Part shown: positions 1 to 8,002 of the stretch, piece by piece | How positions within the stretch are numbered: position 1 is the stretch's first letter | Layout of the letters: each line of letters opens with the position of its first letter | NCBI RefSeq assembly: GCF_937903345.1 | Contig: NZ_CALCZQ010000037.1 | Location: 1-59,194 of the forward strand | Direction: 5' to 3' | From: an uncultured Emticicia sp. | GTDB taxonomy: Bacteria; Bacteroidota; Bacteroidia; Cytophagales; Spirosomataceae | DNA: 59,194 bases | Translations under genes and position numbers: made by a program | Notes under the pieces: generated by a model | Databases searched by the model: none | Told to the model about the DNA's origin: nothing | The model's input: only the letters and a program-made list of their open reading frames with translations

Positions 1-554
1 TGATAAGCGAATTGGCTGCCGATATTTTAGCCAAATATCCCAATGATATTCGACGGATTTACATTGACGAAGCGTGGAGTATGTTAAGTGGACTGGGCAA
101 TTTCATTGAAAATATGTACCGAACCATTCGGAAAATCAAGGGAGTTATTGGCATCATTACCCAAGGCATTAATGAAATAAAGAAATCGGGTATTGGTGAA
201 ATTGTGAAAGCTAATAGCTCAACGATTATTATTTTGAACCACGAAGATAGTGATGTGTTGAAAGGGCTTTGTGAGTACATGGGCTTGACCGAACATCAGG
301 AAGATTTAGCCAAATCGCTCCGAAAATCAGAAAAGTGGCGAGAAATATTTGTCAAACAAGGTGAATTCGCCAAAGTCTATCGGGTAGAAGTACCGCTTTA
401 CATTGCTGGTTTGATTACCAGTTTTCCTGACGACCGCAATTATATCAGAAATTTAGCGGGTGAAAATGGGGAGAATATCACACTGGCTTTAAACCGATGG
501 ATAGAGCAAAAGACCAATCAACGCTCGGATTGGAAAGTTAAGGATTCTTCATAA
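1..554 (+). CDS. traG: TraG-family conjugation ATPase (VirB4-like), C-terminal part, truncated by window edge
   Basis: The frame is open to the left edge, so only the last roughly 184 residues are seen. The stretch IYIDEAWSML has the hydrophobic-DE form of a Walker B motif, followed by a region about resisting alternative conformations of the C-terminal ATPase fold (IKGVIGIITQG) typical of VirB4/TraG proteins. In Bacteroidetes elements TraG is the membrane-associated hexameric ATPase that powers pilus or DNA transfer. It is followed 50 bp downstream by traJ in the same direction, as in known Tra operons. Family assignment is firm from motif plus context; start and Walker A are outside the window. 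Confidence 0.85.
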   Translation, partial: ISELAADILAKYPNDIRRIYIDEAWSMLSGLGNFIENMYRTIRKIKGVIGIITQGINEIKKSGIGEIVKANSSTIIILNHEDSDVLKGLCEYMGLTEHQEDLAKSLRKSEKWREIFVKQGEFAKVYRVEVPLYIAGLITSFPDDRNYIRNLAGENGENITLALNRWIEQKTNQRSDWKVKDSS

Positions 555-604
555 TCAATAATTTTCATTTGTAAAGTCATTTTAATACGTAAAAGAAAAA
601 TAAT

Positions 605-1549
605 ATGATTCTAATTTTTTCAAATCCTGGTATCATGGAGAATGGTACTTTTCAAGGAGCATTGGGAGCTGCCAAAGTTTTGGTAAGTACCGCTTCGGGA
701 ACTTGTTTGAGTGTGGCATTTTCGATGCTGGCAATCCAAGTTTTTTGGATGATTACCCAAGTCATTGTTTTTCAAAAGGCTTGGGATTTGATGGCGGTTC
801 TACGGGTGCTGGGCTTCATTTTCTTTATCAGTTTCTACAATGAGTTAGCTACTTCCTTTATCTGGACGGCTGATAACATTAGTAATTTATTTGAAGCGAA
901 AAAGGATATTTTGAATGCTTTGGGGAAAATTACTACTGGAGATATTACCCAAACCCACGAAACCTCATTGGGCATTCTTGGAACTTTGCCCTACGACGAT
1001 TTTTCAAGTTTCGTGGCTTGGCTGATGAGTAAAATTCAAGAAGGCTTATCGCTATTTGTTCGCTTACTAATAGGAAAAATGCAAGTTATGTTAGTATCAT
1101 TTATGTACGTAGCAGGGATTTTCGCCGCTATGTTGGCAACTATTCCAGGCTTTGGTGGTTCGTTTGGGCATTGGCTCAAAAACTTGCTCAATGTCCTGTT
1201 TTGGTCATTAACACTGGCAATTTTGGACAACTTCATGGTATTCTTCTTCAAAAGTTACCAACCCGACCCCGCCGATGCCATGATTGATTTAGTGGTGCTA
1301 AACCTCGCCATCATCATTATGTATATTAGTGTACCCCTGCTAACGAGTTTATACATTGGCCATGCGGCTGCATCGGGGCTTATGTCCCGCATGGGTGGAA
1401 CGATTGGTGGCGTGGCTTATGCCGCCAGCGGTTATATGAATAAAAACGCCAGTTTGATTGGTAGCAAAGTGTCCAATTTTGCCCAACGGGGCTATGCAAC
1501 AATGAAAGACAAATTGAATGGAAATTCAGCTAAACGAAACAAATCATGA
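605..1549 (+). CDS. traJ: TraJ-like conjugation inner-membrane protein (VirB6-like role)
   Basis: A 314-residue polytopic protein with several hydrophobic segments: around residues 40-90 (VAFSMLAIQVFWMITQVIVF and the following LRVLGFIFFISFY), 140-185, 195-215 and 230-255. A glycine-rich C-terminus (MSRMGGTIGGVAY) and a basic tail follow. This layout matches the Bacteroidetes TraJ family, which fills the VirB6-like inner-membrane channel role in the transfer apparatus. It lies between traG and traK, the canonical place, and its stop overlaps the traK start by 4 bp (ATGA), suggesting translational coupling. I assign it by topology and position rather than by a catalytic motif. Confidence 0.75.
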   Translation: MILIFSNPGIMENGTFQGALGAAKVLVSTASGTCLSVAFSMLAIQVFWMITQVIVFQKAWDLMAVLRVLGFIFFISFYNELATSFIWTADNISNLFEAKKDILNALGKITTGDITQTHETSLGILGTLPYDDFSSFVAWLMSKIQEGLSLFVRLLIGKMQVMLVSFMYVAGIFAAMLATIPGFGGSFGHWLKNLLNVLFWSLTLAILDNFMVFFFKSYQPDPADAMIDLVVLNLAIIIMYISVPLLTSLYIGHAAASGLMSRMGGTIGGVAYAASGYMNKNASLIGSKVSNFAQRGYATMKDKLNGNSAKRNKS

Positions 1550-2175
1550 AGAATTTATTTGAAAAACAAATTAGCTCTGGCAACATCGACAAAATAACTA
1601 ATCGGCTTTACAACCTAATGCTTTTCTCAATTGGAGCATTGGTATTGAGTAATATTTTTTGGGTGGTTTGGCAATGGCAAATGAGTAAAGATGCCGACCA
1701 AAAAGTGTATGTTCGCTCAGGTAAAAGTGTGTTTGCTGCTAATTTAGAAAATACCTCAGATAGCCGAAATATCTATCAAGCACGAGGGCTGATTGAAACT
1801 TTTACCAAGTTAGTTTTTGAAAACAATGCAGAAACCTATCGAGAAAACCTCAATGCCGCACTGGGATTGATAACTTCTAAAGATGGACAGGCCATTATCA
1901 GAGGTTTTAATGAGGAAAAAGTCATAGAAAATTACGTCAAATACAACAGTTTTTCACGGTTGCAACTCGATAGTATTGCTGTCAATATGAGTGTTGTTCC
2001 TTACCAATGTACCGTTTTAATGCAACAAAACATCGTGTATGATGGCAAAGAAGTACCTAATCCGATTGGGGCAAAGTTTGAGTTGATGCCAGCTTTGTAT
2101 TCCGATGAAAATCCTTTCGGAATGCTGATAGCTAACTTTAATTATATCACTTATCAACCCATCGAAAAACCATGA
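1546..2175 (+). CDS. traK: TraK-like conjugation protein (VirB8-like)
   Basis: A 209-residue protein with a short cytoplasmic N-terminus, one transmembrane segment at about residues 25-45 (LMLFSIGALVLSNIFWVVW) and a soluble periplasmic domain. That is the architecture of VirB8-type assembly factors and the usual length of Bacteroidetes TraK. Starts with a 4-bp ATGA overlap on traJ and ends with a 4-bp overlap on the next gene, so traJ-traK-traN are likely translated together. It is expected to nucleate the transfer channel in the inner membrane. The family call rests on length, topology, the FTKLVFENNAE region and gene order. Confidence 0.8.
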   Translation: MKNLFEKQISSGNIDKITNRLYNLMLFSIGALVLSNIFWVVWQWQMSKDADQKVYVRSGKSVFAANLENTSDSRNIYQARGLIETFTKLVFENNAETYRENLNAALGLITSKDGQAIIRGFNEEKVIENYVKYNSFSRLQLDSIAVNMSVVPYQCTVLMQQNIVYDGKEVPNPIGAKFELMPALYSDENPFGMLIANFNYITYQPIEKP

Positions 2176-2969
2176 AACTGTTACTTATAATAGTACTATT
2201 GTTGTCAAGCTTTTATTCTTATGGTCAAGATTATCGCCAAAAGTACGATACCATTTATGTCAATACCGAAAGTACAACGTATTTGATTTTTGATGAACCG
2301 ATAAGCTTGTTCAACTTAGGTAGCAAAGAATATGAAGCAAAAGCTGATGACCCGAAAATTTTATTTATTCGAGCCAAAACAACTTTAGCCAAGCGAAGCA
2401 CAATCATTGTAACGCATGGCGATGAAATTTATACGGCTTATGTAGCTTTCAAAATGAATGCTCAGGCATTTTATGATTTCCGAAAAAAGAAAATTTTACC
2501 TGAAGAATTGCCGAAGAATAATGTGCAAAAAAAGATAGAAATTAAGCTCAAAAGCCTATCAAAACAAGTTGAAAATAGCAAAATCGTAGTAAAAAAGCAA
2601 CAAGTTGAACTTAATCTGTTGAATTTATACAATGATAATGAGGCAACTTATCTACGGTTTTCGCTCAATAATCGAAGTAGTATTGTCTATGACTTAGATT
2701 ATGTGAGTTTTGCCTATATCGAAAAACATAAACGTACTTCAAAGAAAATTAACTCTTTGAATAGTGGTTTACAAGAAATTGAACCTTTGGTAAAGGTCGA
2801 ACAGCAATTGACCCAATCGGGTAAAAGCAATGAGTATTTGTATGCTTTACCACTATATTCTACCACAGAAGACGGTTTCTTGCAAATAATATTTAGAGAA
2901 AAAGCAGGATTGAGAAGCGTAATTATTGAAATTCCATTCAAGCAAATCCTTCGTGCGGAGCTTTTTTAG
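2172..2969 (+). CDS. traN: TraN-like conjugation protein (DUF4138, VirB9-like)
   Basis: A 265-residue secreted protein. A clear signal peptide (MKLLLIIVLLLSSFYSYGQ) is followed by a beta-rich domain with IYVNTESTTYLIFDEPI, characteristic of the N-terminal VirB9-like fold of TraN/DUF4138, and a C-terminal beta-rich half. A lysine-rich stretch lies between them (about residues 108-150). VirB9-like proteins form the outer-membrane core ring with VirB10-like proteins, here encoded by the next gene. The order N-then-M differs from the usual Bacteroides M-then-N order. It is slightly shorter than typical TraN (about 300 residues) but appears complete. Confidence 0.8.
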   Translation: MKLLLIIVLLLSSFYSYGQDYRQKYDTIYVNTESTTYLIFDEPISLFNLGSKEYEAKADDPKILFIRAKTTLAKRSTIIVTHGDEIYTAYVAFKMNAQAFYDFRKKKILPEELPKNNVQKKIEIKLKSLSKQVENSKIVVKKQQVELNLLNLYNDNEATYLRFSLNNRSSIVYDLDYVSFAYIEKHKRTSKKINSLNSGLQEIEPLVKVEQQLTQSGKSNEYLYALPLYSTTEDGFLQIIFREKAGLRSVIIEIPFKQILRAELF

Positions 2970-3022
2970 TAAAGCATAGTTTTCAATTACAAAATATTTA
3001 TTTACTTAAAACGGATATAGCA

Positions 3023-4153
3023 ATGTCGTCAGCCAGTAGATTAGATGAGAATAAAGAGTCCGAAAAGGAAGTCGAAATTCCTACGAAAGAAGTACCCAAG
3101 CAACTTGATAAAACTAAGTTTTTTTTGAAGAAACATAGGCTTACATTACTGATTTTACTTGCTATCATTGGCTCATATGTTGGCTTACAAATGGCCAAAA
3201 ATAACTTAAAACAAGAAACTGGGGAACAGACTGAATTTAAAAGTGGAGAAGCCCCCGATTTAGCTTCGGAAAATAAAGCCAAAGAGGAAGCTCAGACAAA
3301 GACTGATAGAATGGGGGAGGCAGACAAAGCCAATAATCAAGCAAGTGAAACCAATCAAATGGAAAAAGACACGAACCAGCTTGTAAGATTTTCTATGTTG
3401 GATGTGTATAAAAAAACACTATCGTCTGAGGTGAAAAAAGTTGAAATACAAAAGCCAGATACAATCAAACAAGTAGAAGCACAGGTTATCATTGCCACAA
3501 AACCAAAGCAAAAACAGCAAACTTTAATAGCAAATAGCAGAAGGGAGAAAATAAAGTACAAGATAGTTTCCAGTGAAATCATTACAGAGAAAGATGGTTT
3601 CAATACCGTCATAGTTGACTCTAAAAAAAATATTGAAAACACCTCGTACAAGGTAAATTCACTGCAAAAGCATTATTTCAAAGCAGCTATTTATGGAAAT
3701 CAAACGGTAGGAAGTGGCTCACAGGTTCGGATAAGATTACTGGAATCGCTCGTAATTGATGGTCAAACTATTCCTACGAATAGCTTGTGTACAGGAATTG
3801 CCATGCTTGGTTCAAATCGGGTGTCAATCGCCCTTACCTCAGTTCAAGTTCACGGCCAACAAATAGGTATCAAAAGTATCGTTTTTGACAAAGATTTATT
3901 GCCAGGTATCGCCTTTATGAATGAAACCGAAGTCCAGCAGAATATTCGGCAACAACGCAATGCAGGCATTGACCAAACAAGCAATGATGCCATTAATGCC
4001 ATTCCTCAAATCGGCGGTGTAGCAGGTGCAGCACTTTCAACAAGTGTAGGTGTTGTAAATGGTATTTCCAAAAGTATTCGCTACGGTGGCGTGCAAAAAC
4101 ACATTGGTGAAATCACTTTAGAAGAAGGCTACAAAGTATTTATTCAACAATAA
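3023..4153 (+). CDS. traM: TraM-like conjugation protein (DUF3714, VirB10-like)
   Basis: A 376-residue VirB10-like protein. It has a charged cytoplasmic N-terminus, one transmembrane segment at about residues 37-54 (LTLLILLAIIGSYVGLQ), a long low-complexity K/E/T/N-rich periplasmic linker (about 60-200), and a beta-barrel-like C-terminal domain. That domain contains VRIRLLESLVIDGQTIP, LCTGIAML and VHGQQIGIKSIVFD, the hallmark of the Bacteroidetes TraM family. It bridges the inner and outer membranes in the transfer channel. It is 53 bp after traN and 15 bp before the next gene, in one operon. Confidence 0.85.
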   Translation: MSSASRLDENKESEKEVEIPTKEVPKQLDKTKFFLKKHRLTLLILLAIIGSYVGLQMAKNNLKQETGEQTEFKSGEAPDLASENKAKEEAQTKTDRMGEADKANNQASETNQMEKDTNQLVRFSMLDVYKKTLSSEVKKVEIQKPDTIKQVEAQVIIATKPKQKQQTLIANSRREKIKYKIVSSEIITEKDGFNTVIVDSKKNIENTSYKVNSLQKHYFKAAIYGNQTVGSGSQVRIRLLESLVIDGQTIPTNSLCTGIAMLGSNRVSIALTSVQVHGQQIGIKSIVFDKDLLPGIAFMNETEVQQNIRQQRNAGIDQTSNDAINAIPQIGGVAGAALSTSVGVVNGISKSIRYGGVQKHIGEITLEEGYKVFIQQ

Positions 4154-4168
4154 TTTAAACAAAATCTT

Positions 4169-5551
4169 ATGAAAACACGCATTTTAATTTTATTCTTATT
4201 GATTGGGAGAATTGGTTTTACCCAAATTCCAAGCATTGACCCAACAGCAATTCAACGTTTGATTGAATTGAAAAATACCGTTGCTACCTTGAAAAAAGGT
4301 TTGGCACTCCAAAAAAACATTGATACCAACACGATGGGCGATGAAGCGAATTCGACATCCCTCGTAGAAGCACAGAGTAAAATCGAAGATTTTTTGCGAG
4401 ATAGTGATGAGTACATTCGCTTATCATTCAATAATACTTCTTATAGCGATTTGAGTAATTTGAGCCGTTTTAGCAAAAACCTCAAATCAGGTGTGCTAAA
4501 TAACCTGAATAGTAACACTTGGAAATTAAACGATTTACAAGCCTATCTTACAGGAACAAACTATTCTGCCAATAGCGGTTCTGAATTTTATGATGCTCTT
4601 ACCAAGGGTATTTCATTGGATAATAAACAAGGAACGAATACCATTAATGGCTACTATGACAATCTGAATAAATTGTATAATCGCCAATATGCTTTGCAAA
4701 CGGTGATGCAGAAAAAGAAAATTCAACAGGCATTGACATACTACAAGATGGCTGATGAATTGGAAGCAAAGGCTATGGTATTGAATGAAGGAATGAAAAG
4801 CCAAACCGCTGGAAAACCATTCACTTTACAAAACAAAGGCGTTTTTGGACTCAACAAATCTACTAATGCTGGTGGACTATTTGATGATTTGTTTTCTTCC
4901 AATTCGGTGGAATTACCCAATTTTACTTCTTCTGGAGTAATCAAGGTGAATGGACAAAATTATGTATTGGATGCAACTGGCAATGTCTATGATGCTCAGG
5001 GTAATTTTGTGACACAAGATTTAGGTTTTGGAGCAAAAGAACAAGCAATGGAAGCTTTTCTAAAAGATAACCCAAATTTAAAATCTGCTCTTGGTAATGC
5101 TTTCGATGATTTTATGTCCAATCCATTTGGACTCATTGGCTCTTTGTTCAAAGGAGGGCCAAAAACACCCCAAGTGTATTTGGATGAAATAATTAAACAG
5201 CGAGCGGAAGCAAAAGTACAAAATCAAGCCAATGCTGTACAAACTGAAATCTATAATAATATCCTCAAAACAGCTTTCGATGGGAAGGATGGCAATTATT
5301 CGGGGCTTTTGAGTAGCTTAAATTTTGCTTCCAGTAATTTTGGTACAAAGTCGGGTTTACGTATGAGTACAGGCGAACGCATTGCAGGAAATAAATTCTC
5401 CATTGACCTAATCACTAAAGCCCAAGAGTTAAGAGAAAAAGCCGATGGCTTGCTATTAGAAGCCTTAAAACGCACTGATGAACAAAAGCAATTGGATGCA
5501 GTATGGCAAAAGGAAATGATTCGTAAGTCATTAATCAAGATGACTTTATGA
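4169..5551 (+). CDS. Secreted conjugation-operon protein, possibly VirB5/TrbJ-like
   Basis: A 460-residue exported protein (signal peptide to about residue 18, ending GFTQ). The mature N-terminus begins IPSIDPTAIQRLIELKNTV, resembling the opening of VirB5/TrbJ-type proteins, and continues as long amphipathic helices with many Q, K, N and A residues. The middle (about 225-300) is glycine/asparagine-rich; the C-terminus is helical again (AQELREKADGLLLEALKRTDEQ). VirB5-like proteins are minor pilus or adhesin subunits. Position within the tra operon and a 4-bp overlap with the following lipoprotein gene support a transfer function, but family membership is only a weak resemblance. Confidence 0.5.
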   Translation: MKTRILILFLLIGRIGFTQIPSIDPTAIQRLIELKNTVATLKKGLALQKNIDTNTMGDEANSTSLVEAQSKIEDFLRDSDEYIRLSFNNTSYSDLSNLSRFSKNLKSGVLNNLNSNTWKLNDLQAYLTGTNYSANSGSEFYDALTKGISLDNKQGTNTINGYYDNLNKLYNRQYALQTVMQKKKIQQALTYYKMADELEAKAMVLNEGMKSQTAGKPFTLQNKGVFGLNKSTNAGGLFDDLFSSNSVELPNFTSSGVIKVNGQNYVLDATGNVYDAQGNFVTQDLGFGAKEQAMEAFLKDNPNLKSALGNAFDDFMSNPFGLIGSLFKGGPKTPQVYLDEIIKQRAEAKVQNQANAVQTEIYNNILKTAFDGKDGNYSGLLSSLNFASSNFGTKSGLRMSTGERIAGNKFSIDLITKAQELREKADGLLLEALKRTDEQKQLDAVWQKEMIRKSLIKMTL

Positions 5552-5931
5552 GAAAGATTGCACAAATTTTACTCATTGCTATCTGCTTTTCTTGCAATAA
5601 AAGTGCTGAAAGTGTGGTGTTAAAGTATTTCAGAACTGCCAATGATGTAATTAATAACGATACATCGGAAGTTGCTTATCTACAAAACCATTTATCAAGA
5701 CGAGCCAAGAAAACGATTGATTCATTACCATTATTAATGCCTTATAGTTTGCTTTCATTGACTAAGAAAGGAACATTGGCGATTGCAGAAGTTAAAAATC
5801 GACAAGTGATAACAAAAGACTCGGTTATTTTGACCATAGATTTGATTTACATTGGTGGTCAAATTCAAACCATTCAGCAAGCAATGGTTTTTGAAGAAAA
5901 GGAATGGAAACTAAGTGTTTCAGGCAAATAA
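5548..5931 (+). CDS. Small lipoprotein of the conjugation operon
   Basis: A 127-residue predicted lipoprotein: hydrophobic N-terminus ending ICFSC with Cys16 as the likely lipidated residue, then a small alpha+beta domain. The shape (helix VLKYFRTANDVINND, then beta strands with a final EEKEWKLSVSG) resembles small NTF2-like or DUF4878-type lipoproteins. The start overlaps the previous stop by 4 bp (ATGA). It is the last gene before a strong terminator, so it ends the tra transcript. It may be a VirB7-like or entry-exclusion lipoprotein; neither can be shown from sequence. Confidence 0.55.
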   Translation: MRKIAQILLIAICFSCNKSAESVVLKYFRTANDVINNDTSEVAYLQNHLSRRAKKTIDSLPLLMPYSLLSLTKKGTLAIAEVKNRQVITKDSVILTIDLIYIGGQIQTIQQAMVFEEKEWKLSVSGK

Positions 5932-5960
5932 CTCTCTCATTTTATTCAAAAAAGTTCAAG

Positions 5961-5989
5961 AAAAATACCCAGTTTTGGTGGGTATTTTT
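5961..5989 (+). terminator. Rho-independent terminator of the tra operon
   Basis: A perfect 10-bp stem (AAAAATACCC at 5961-5970, GGGTATTTTT at 5980-5989) with a 9-nt loop, ending in a T run and lying 30 bp after the lipoprotein stop. The A run on the left arm makes it potentially bidirectional. Confidence 0.85.
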
Positions 5990-6062
5990 CTTTTAAATAT
6001 TTTCAATATAATACACTTATTGTACTATATTTGTGAAATAAACATTGAGAATTTTTAATAAA

Positions 6063-6479
6063 ATGGCGTTACCAACCAAAGCATTGGCTTTAGATGCAAT
6101 TAAGCTATACGAAAACACTTACAATGAAATTCCATCATTGATAGATGCCAGCCCCGAACCATTAGGTTTTTGGGCAAAGGAATTAGGATTATCAAACTCA
6201 GCAGTTTCCAACAAGAAAAAGGGTAGGAGAGATTGGAAAGCCAGTGAAATAAGAATTATACTTGATGCTCTTAAAAAAGATACTAAAATAGTTGATAATT
6301 ACATTGAGGTACTTGATAGTATTGATAAAATGATAGCTGAAAGGGGCTTCAAAAAGTTATTCTTTTATCACAAAGCAGGATTAAGTAATATGCAAATCAT
6401 TATCCGTAACACAAATAAAAACAAAGACTATTTCTCTTGGCAAATAGACGAAATTAAGAAATTGGTAGAAGCTCTGTAA
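6063..6479 (+). CDS. Small HTH-like protein at the end of the conjugative element
   Basis: A 138-residue protein from the ATG at 6063 (an upstream in-frame start at 6045 is possible, but MALPTKALALDAIKLYEN looks like a natural N-terminus). Residues about 35-65 (LGFWAKELGLSNSAVSNKKKGR) have the spacing of a helix-turn-helix as in Cro/phage-type or Xre-like regulators. The C-terminal half is charged and helical. It has its own 130-bp leader after the tra terminator and its own terminator, so it is a separate transcription unit. It may control the element or confer an immunity/cargo function. I do not recognise the family. Confidence 0.55.
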   Translation: MALPTKALALDAIKLYENTYNEIPSLIDASPEPLGFWAKELGLSNSAVSNKKKGRRDWKASEIRIILDALKKDTKIVDNYIEVLDSIDKMIAERGFKKLFFYHKAGLSNMQIIIRNTNKNKDYFSWQIDEIKKLVEAL

Positions 6480-6497
6480 ATTTTACTTTTAATATTC

Positions 6498-6549
6498 AAA
6501 TATCTGTATCAATCTTATAAACTGAGATTTTTACAGATATTTTTGTTTT
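6498..6549 (+). terminator. Terminator after the HTH-like gene
   Basis: An 11-bp perfect inverted repeat (AAATATCTGTA at 6498-6508, TACAGATATTT at 6532-6542), its 23-nt loop holding a second small stem, and a T-rich tail. It lies 18 bp after the stop of the HTH-like gene. Confidence 0.65.
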
Positions 6550-6650
6550 TGACATGGTTTGAAAATTCGATTATATCATTTCTACAATTATATCACTGTT
6601 GTAAAATCTATTTATGTAAAAATAAACGTTTTTAAAATTTTCTGAGAAAT

Positions 6651-6682
6651 GTTTGCAAATTGTTTGCAAATTGTTTGCAAAT
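6651..6682. repeat. Three tandem 11-bp repeats with a palindromic core
   Basis: Three head-to-tail copies of GTTTGCAAATT begin at 6651, 6662 and 6673 (the third ends GTTTGCAAATA). Each contains the perfect 8-bp palindrome TTTGCAAA. The 11-bp period puts the sites on one face of the helix. They lie about 70 bp from the tRNA-Asn 3' end, inside the presumed element terminus, so they are candidate binding sites for an integrase/excisionase (arm-type) or for the neighbouring HTH protein. Confidence 0.8.
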
Positions 6683-6698
6683 AGATTTTTGTTTCAAC

Positions 6699-6730
6699 AA
6701 AAAAGCACTTACAAATTAATGTAAGTGCTT
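6699..6730 (-). terminator. Rho-independent terminator of tRNA-Asn
   Basis: A perfect 10-bp stem (6703-6712 with 6721-6730; AAGCACTTAC / GTAAGTGCTT), an 8-nt loop, and on the minus strand a run of Ts after the stem. It lies 21 bp beyond the tRNA 3' end. If the element inserted at the tRNA, this terminator would come from the element's end. Confidence 0.8.
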
Positions 6731-6751
6731 GATTATCAAGTGTTTAACTTG

Positions 6752-6825
6752 CTCCCGAAGCTGGGCTCGAACCAGCGACCCTCTGATTAACAGTCAGATG
6801 CTCTAACCGACTGAGCTATTCGGGA
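6752..6825 (-). tRNA. tRNA-Asn (anticodon GTT)
   Basis: A complete 74-nt cloverleaf on the minus strand. Acceptor stem TCCCGAA pairs with TTCGGGA, discriminator G; D-arm GCTC/GAGC; anticodon stem TCTGA/TCAGA around loop CTGTTAA (anticodon GTT); T-arm GCTGG-TTCGAGC-CCAGC. CCA is not encoded. A well-formed promoter lies 57-87 bp upstream and a hairpin terminator immediately downstream. The 3' end faces the conjugative element, so this gene is the likely integration target. Confidence 0.98.
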
Positions 6826-6881
6826 ATCACACTATTACTTAAGATTTCATTCTTACATTTCTTCGTTATGAAATCATAATG

Positions 6882-6912
6882 CAAAGGTAAGGGATTTATT
6901 TTTTGTTGTCAA
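6882..6912 (-). promoter_or_regulatory. Bacteroidetes-type promoter for tRNA-Asn
   Basis: On the minus strand TTGACA (6912-6907) is followed after 17 bp by TACCTTTG (6889-6882), matching the Bacteroidetes -33 TTG and -7 TAnnTTTG consensus. Transcription would begin near 6876, about 50 nt before the mature tRNA 5' end. Confidence 0.75.
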
Positions 6913-6968
6913 TATCTAAGTGAAATATTTTTTATTTTTATTGAAAGTTTTTTTTATATTATTGATAA

Positions 6969-7253
6969 TCAATGTTTTGCACGTTCGAGTATTAATTCCT
7001 TTACTTTACGAGCATCAGCCTTAGCGAAATTCTGTATAACTATTTCTTGTTCTCTTGCTCTGGCTTTAATTCTAATGGTTGAAAAAAAGATGCCTGAGTC
7101 GATTTCTACACCAGCAATATCGTTATAGAAAACAAAATTTTCAGTGCTACGAAATACTTTTCTTTCTTTAAATGTAACTCCTTTTTCACCGAATAGAACC
7201 TCATCGGGCAATAACGGATTTTTTAGGGTACTTGCTGAAAATCGTTCGTTCAT
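6969..7253 (-). CDS. Small PH-domain-like hypothetical protein
   Basis: A 94-residue soluble protein dominated by beta strands (LFGEKGVTFKERKVF, NFVFYNDIAGVEID, FFSTIRIKAR, QEIVIQNFAK) and ending in one amphipathic helix (ADARKVKELILERAKH). Seven strands plus a C-terminal helix is the pattern of bacterial PH-like domains. There is no signal peptide or membrane segment. It is 93 bp downstream of rsmG on the same strand. Function unknown; it may bind a membrane or protein partner. The fold assignment is inference from the strand/helix pattern. Confidence 0.6.
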   Translation of the reverse strand: MNERFSASTLKNPLLPDEVLFGEKGVTFKERKVFRSTENFVFYNDIAGVEIDSGIFFSTIRIKARAREQEIVIQNFAKADARKVKELILERAKH

Positions 7254-7345
7254 GATTTTTTATTAATTTGATAATTATATAAACATTTTTGTCTTGGATA
7301 CTGAACTTTGAAATAATTAAAACAAATTGTAGTCAGATTTCCCAA

Positions 7346-7975
7346 TTAAAATGGAACATGAACTACTTTTTTTGTTTCAAAAAATTCTTCAGAAAAATAA
7401 TTGGATAAACTATATTGTTCATGTTTTCCACCAAACTCCTCCAATTCTTCGGATAAATCTCCTCCTTTTAGGTATAAAATTCCATTTTGAAGGTCATTAA
7501 ATTGGTTTTTCGTTACCTTGTCTTTTATCCAACTATAAAAAGGCTTTAAACGCGTCACTGCTCGGCTTACTATGAAATCATAATTGTTTGATACGTTTTC
7601 AGCTCGCTCATGTTGAGCTGTTAAGTTGGTTAGTCCAACTGCTTGTGAGATTTCGGTAACCACTTTTATTTTCTTTCCGATTGAATCAACCAAGTGAAAT
7701 TCGCAATCAGGAAATAAAATTGCAAGCGGAATTCCTGGAAAACCTCCTCCTGTACCAACATCTAAAATTTCAGTGCCAGATTTAAACTCCATTACTTTTG
7801 CAATGCCAAGTGAATGCAAAACGTGTTTTTCGTAAAGGTTTTCAATATCTTGACGAGAAACTACATTGATCTGTGAATTCCAGAAGCTATAAAGTTCTTG
7901 CAATTGTTCAAATTGCTGCAACTGTTTTTCTGTAAGATTTGGAAAGTATTTTTTTATCAAAAAAACGTCAGACAT
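7346..7975 (-). CDS. rsmG: 16S rRNA (guanine-527-N7)-methyltransferase RsmG
   Basis: A 209-residue SAM-dependent methyltransferase that modifies G527 of 16S rRNA in the cytoplasm. ILDVGTGGGFPGIPLAILFP is the SAM-binding motif I typical of RsmG/GidB, followed by the acidic HLVDSIGKK loop. FIVSRAVTRLKPFYSW is the conserved RsmG core segment. The longer frame opens at 7999, but the ATG at 7975 (MSDVFLIKKYFPNL) gives the family's usual N-terminus. It starts 27 bp after the glycosyltransferase stop on the same strand, so the two are probably co-transcribed. Confidence 0.95.
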   Translation of the reverse strand: MSDVFLIKKYFPNLTEKQLQQFEQLQELYSFWNSQINVVSRQDIENLYEKHVLHSLGIAKVMEFKSGTEILDVGTGGGFPGIPLAILFPDCEFHLVDSIGKKIKVVTEISQAVGLTNLTAQHERAENVSNNYDFIVSRAVTRLKPFYSWIKDKVTKNQFNDLQNGILYLKGGDLSEELEEFGGKHEQYSLSNYFSEEFFETKKVVHVPF

Positions 7976-8002
7976 AAAAAATTGGGGCGACCGTCGCACG
8001 GC

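Larger units (their letters stand above)
1..6752. mobile_element. Right-hand part of an integrative conjugative element (Bacteroidetes Tra type)
   Basis: Eight co-directional genes begin with the TraG ATPase C-terminus and include recognisable TraJ, TraK, TraN and TraM homologues, so this is a type IV secretion (conjugation) module. The block ends just before the 3' end of a tRNA-Asn gene, a classic place for tyrosine-integrase elements to insert. Right of the tRNA only chromosomal housekeeping genes follow. No integrase, relaxase or coupling protein is in view; they should lie to the left. The exact border is inferred: it could be inside the tRNA 3' half or in the repeat-rich stretch 6480-6751. 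That this is a conjugative module is secure; the border is not. Confidence 0.75.

Noticed and set aside
6651..6682. CRISPR-like array
   Set aside because: Units are only 11 bp, directly adjacent without spacers, and no cas genes are present.
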